Shown piece after piece: positions 5,223 to 6,077 of a DNA stretch of 6,077 nucleotides (its first letter is position 1; each line of letters begins with the position of its first letter). The stretch is from an uncultured Clostridia bacterium (GTDB taxonomy: Bacteria; Bacillota; Clostridia; Oscillospirales; QAKW01). Where the stretch lies: contig CALXGU010000098.1 in assembly GCA_944387905.1 (NCBI GenBank), forward strand, positions 1 to 6,077, in the 5' to 3' direction. Position numbers and translations under genes: made by a program. The notes beneath the pieces are model-generated. The model made no database searches. It was not told where the DNA came from and saw only the letters and a program-made list of their open reading frames with translations.

Positions 5223-6077
5223 ATGAGCGAAATAGAAAAGATCGACAAAAACTTTGCCGTTAATACGGCGGATACCGAAGACATGATATATTTCAGCTGT
5301 ACTGAAAAGCCGTTTCGTCTTTACGGGATTTCTGCTGTAAAAAACGGTTTTGAGAGAATGCCCGGTGATATCGCACAAAAAGTTAATGACGGCGTAAAGA
5401 GACTCAATACCAATACAGCCGGCGGAAGAGTAAGATTTATGACCGATTCTGAGTACATAAGCATTCGTGCCAAAATGACATCTATCGGAAAAATGCCGCA
5501 TTTTGCTCTTACCGGAAGCGCGGGATTTGACCTGTACTCTGACAATAATTACATAGGTACCTTTGTTCCGCCGTTTAATATATCTGACGGTTACGAGTCA
5601 AAGCTTATGACAGGTATCTCGTGCATTCATCTTATCACCTTGGATTTTCCGCTGTACAGTTCGGTGTCGTCTCTGGATATCGGTCTTTGCGCCGGTGCGC
5701 AGCTGTCGGCGTCTGCCGACTACCGCATAACACGACCGGTGGTATATTACGGCTCGTCCATTACTCAGGGCGGATGCGCAAGCCGGCCAGGCAACAGCTA
5801 TGAGAGCATTATTTCAAGAGAGCTGGACTGTGATTATATAAATCTGGGCTTTTCCGGCTCGGCACATGGAGAAAAGGCAATGGCTGAATATATCGCGGGG
5901 CTTGATATGTCGGCTTTTGTACTGGACTATGATCATAATTCACCGGGAGTACAGCATCTTGAGTCTACTCATTATCCTATGTATCAGACGGTACGCCGTC
6001 AAAATCCCGATGTCCCGGTCATAATGCTGTCCCGGCCTCAGAGCAGGCTGAATGACGAGGAAAAGAGAAGGCGCGAC
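5223..6077 (+). CDS. SGNH/GDSL hydrolase (esterase) with GxDLY N-terminal domain, 3' end cut by window
   Basis: A probable carbohydrate or lipid esterase of the GDSL_3 / GxDLY type. The 285 visible codons run open to the last base, so the C-terminus is missing. Residues about 20-170 look like the beta-rich N-terminal domain, with the signature SAGFDLY at 99-105. The SGNH domain starts at VVYYGSSITQGG, where Ser179 is the expected nucleophile. It continues with NLGFSGSAHGE (207-217, oxyanion Gly region) and LDYDHNSPG (234-242), with Asn239 as the block III residue. The C-terminal Asp-x-x-His pair would lie beyond the window. No signal peptide or membrane segment is seen, so a cytosolic enzyme acting on imported substrate is inferred. 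A TAA directly before the ATG excludes a longer frame. AAGGA at 5206-5210 is 12 bases away, a rather wide spacing. It has its own promoter and is separated from tspO by a terminator. Confidence 0.88.
   Translation, partial: MSEIEKIDKNFAVNTADTEDMIYFSCTEKPFRLYGISAVKNGFERMPGDIAQKVNDGVKRLNTNTAGGRVRFMTDSEYISIRAKMTSIGKMPHFALTGSAGFDLYSDNNYIGTFVPPFNISDGYESKLMTGISCIHLITLDFPLYSSVSSLDIGLCAGAQLSASADYRITRPVVYYGSSITQGGCASRPGNSYESIISRELDCDYINLGFSGSAHGEKAMAEYIAGLDMSAFVLDYDHNSPGVQHLESTHYPMYQTVRRQNPDVPVIMLSRPQSRLNDEEKRRRD

Noticed and set aside
5193..5545. Minus-strand frames of 74-102 codons opposite the esterase
   Set aside because: They are antisense to the conserved GxDLY domain, overlap each other, and resemble no family.
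1..6077. CRISPR array, insertion sequence, tRNA or integration site
   Set aside because: No regularly spaced repeats, transposase-like frames, terminal inverted repeats or tRNA-like cloverleaf were seen.

Overview
The window looks like chromosomal DNA of an anaerobic, moderately low-GC Firmicute, most likely a gut or rumen Clostridia (Oscillospiraceae/Lachnospiraceae type). This is inferred from strong purine-rich ribosome binding sites, frequent ATA and AGA codons, sigma-A-like promoters, intrinsic terminators and the protein families present. No mobile element, CRISPR array, rRNA or tRNA is visible, and no gene-free stretch exceeds 300 bases (the longest gap is 224 bases).

Layout. Bases 1-483 (+) are the C-terminal end of a polysaccharide (Wzx-type) flippase that begins outside the window. 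A strong hairpin at 495-534 separates it from a convergent two-gene operon on the minus strand. That operon, read right to left, is an Ldh_2-family malate/L-lactate dehydrogenase (2907-1795) followed by a short-type malic enzyme (1739-567). A 224-base divergent intergenic region (2908-3131) carries a near-consensus promoter for this operon, a 12-base AT-rich perfect palindrome beside its -35 box, and a hairpin plus U-tract in the ~95-base leader that looks like a transcription attenuator. On the plus strand, malQ (4-alpha-glucanotransferase, 3132-4619) is followed 63 bases later by a TspO/MBR-family membrane protein (4683-5147), closed by an intrinsic terminator. A good promoter at 5171-5199 then drives a two-domain SGNH/GDSL hydrolase (GxDLY N-terminal domain plus GDSL-like domain) that runs off the right edge.

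How the genes fit together. The dehydrogenase and malic enzyme could form a malate shunt: oxaloacetate is reduced to malate, then oxidatively decarboxylated to pyruvate and CO2, moving reducing equivalents between nicotinamide pools. MalQ handles malto-oligosaccharides, so the divergent pair sits around carbohydrate catabolism and fermentation. The flippase belongs to a separate surface-polysaccharide locus on the left. The esterase probably acts on acylated carbohydrates, but its substrate is unknown.

Most of the window is ordinary housekeeping and catabolic DNA. The part most worth a second look is the leader of the malate dehydrogenase operon, which has the form of a terminator with a possible competing fold.
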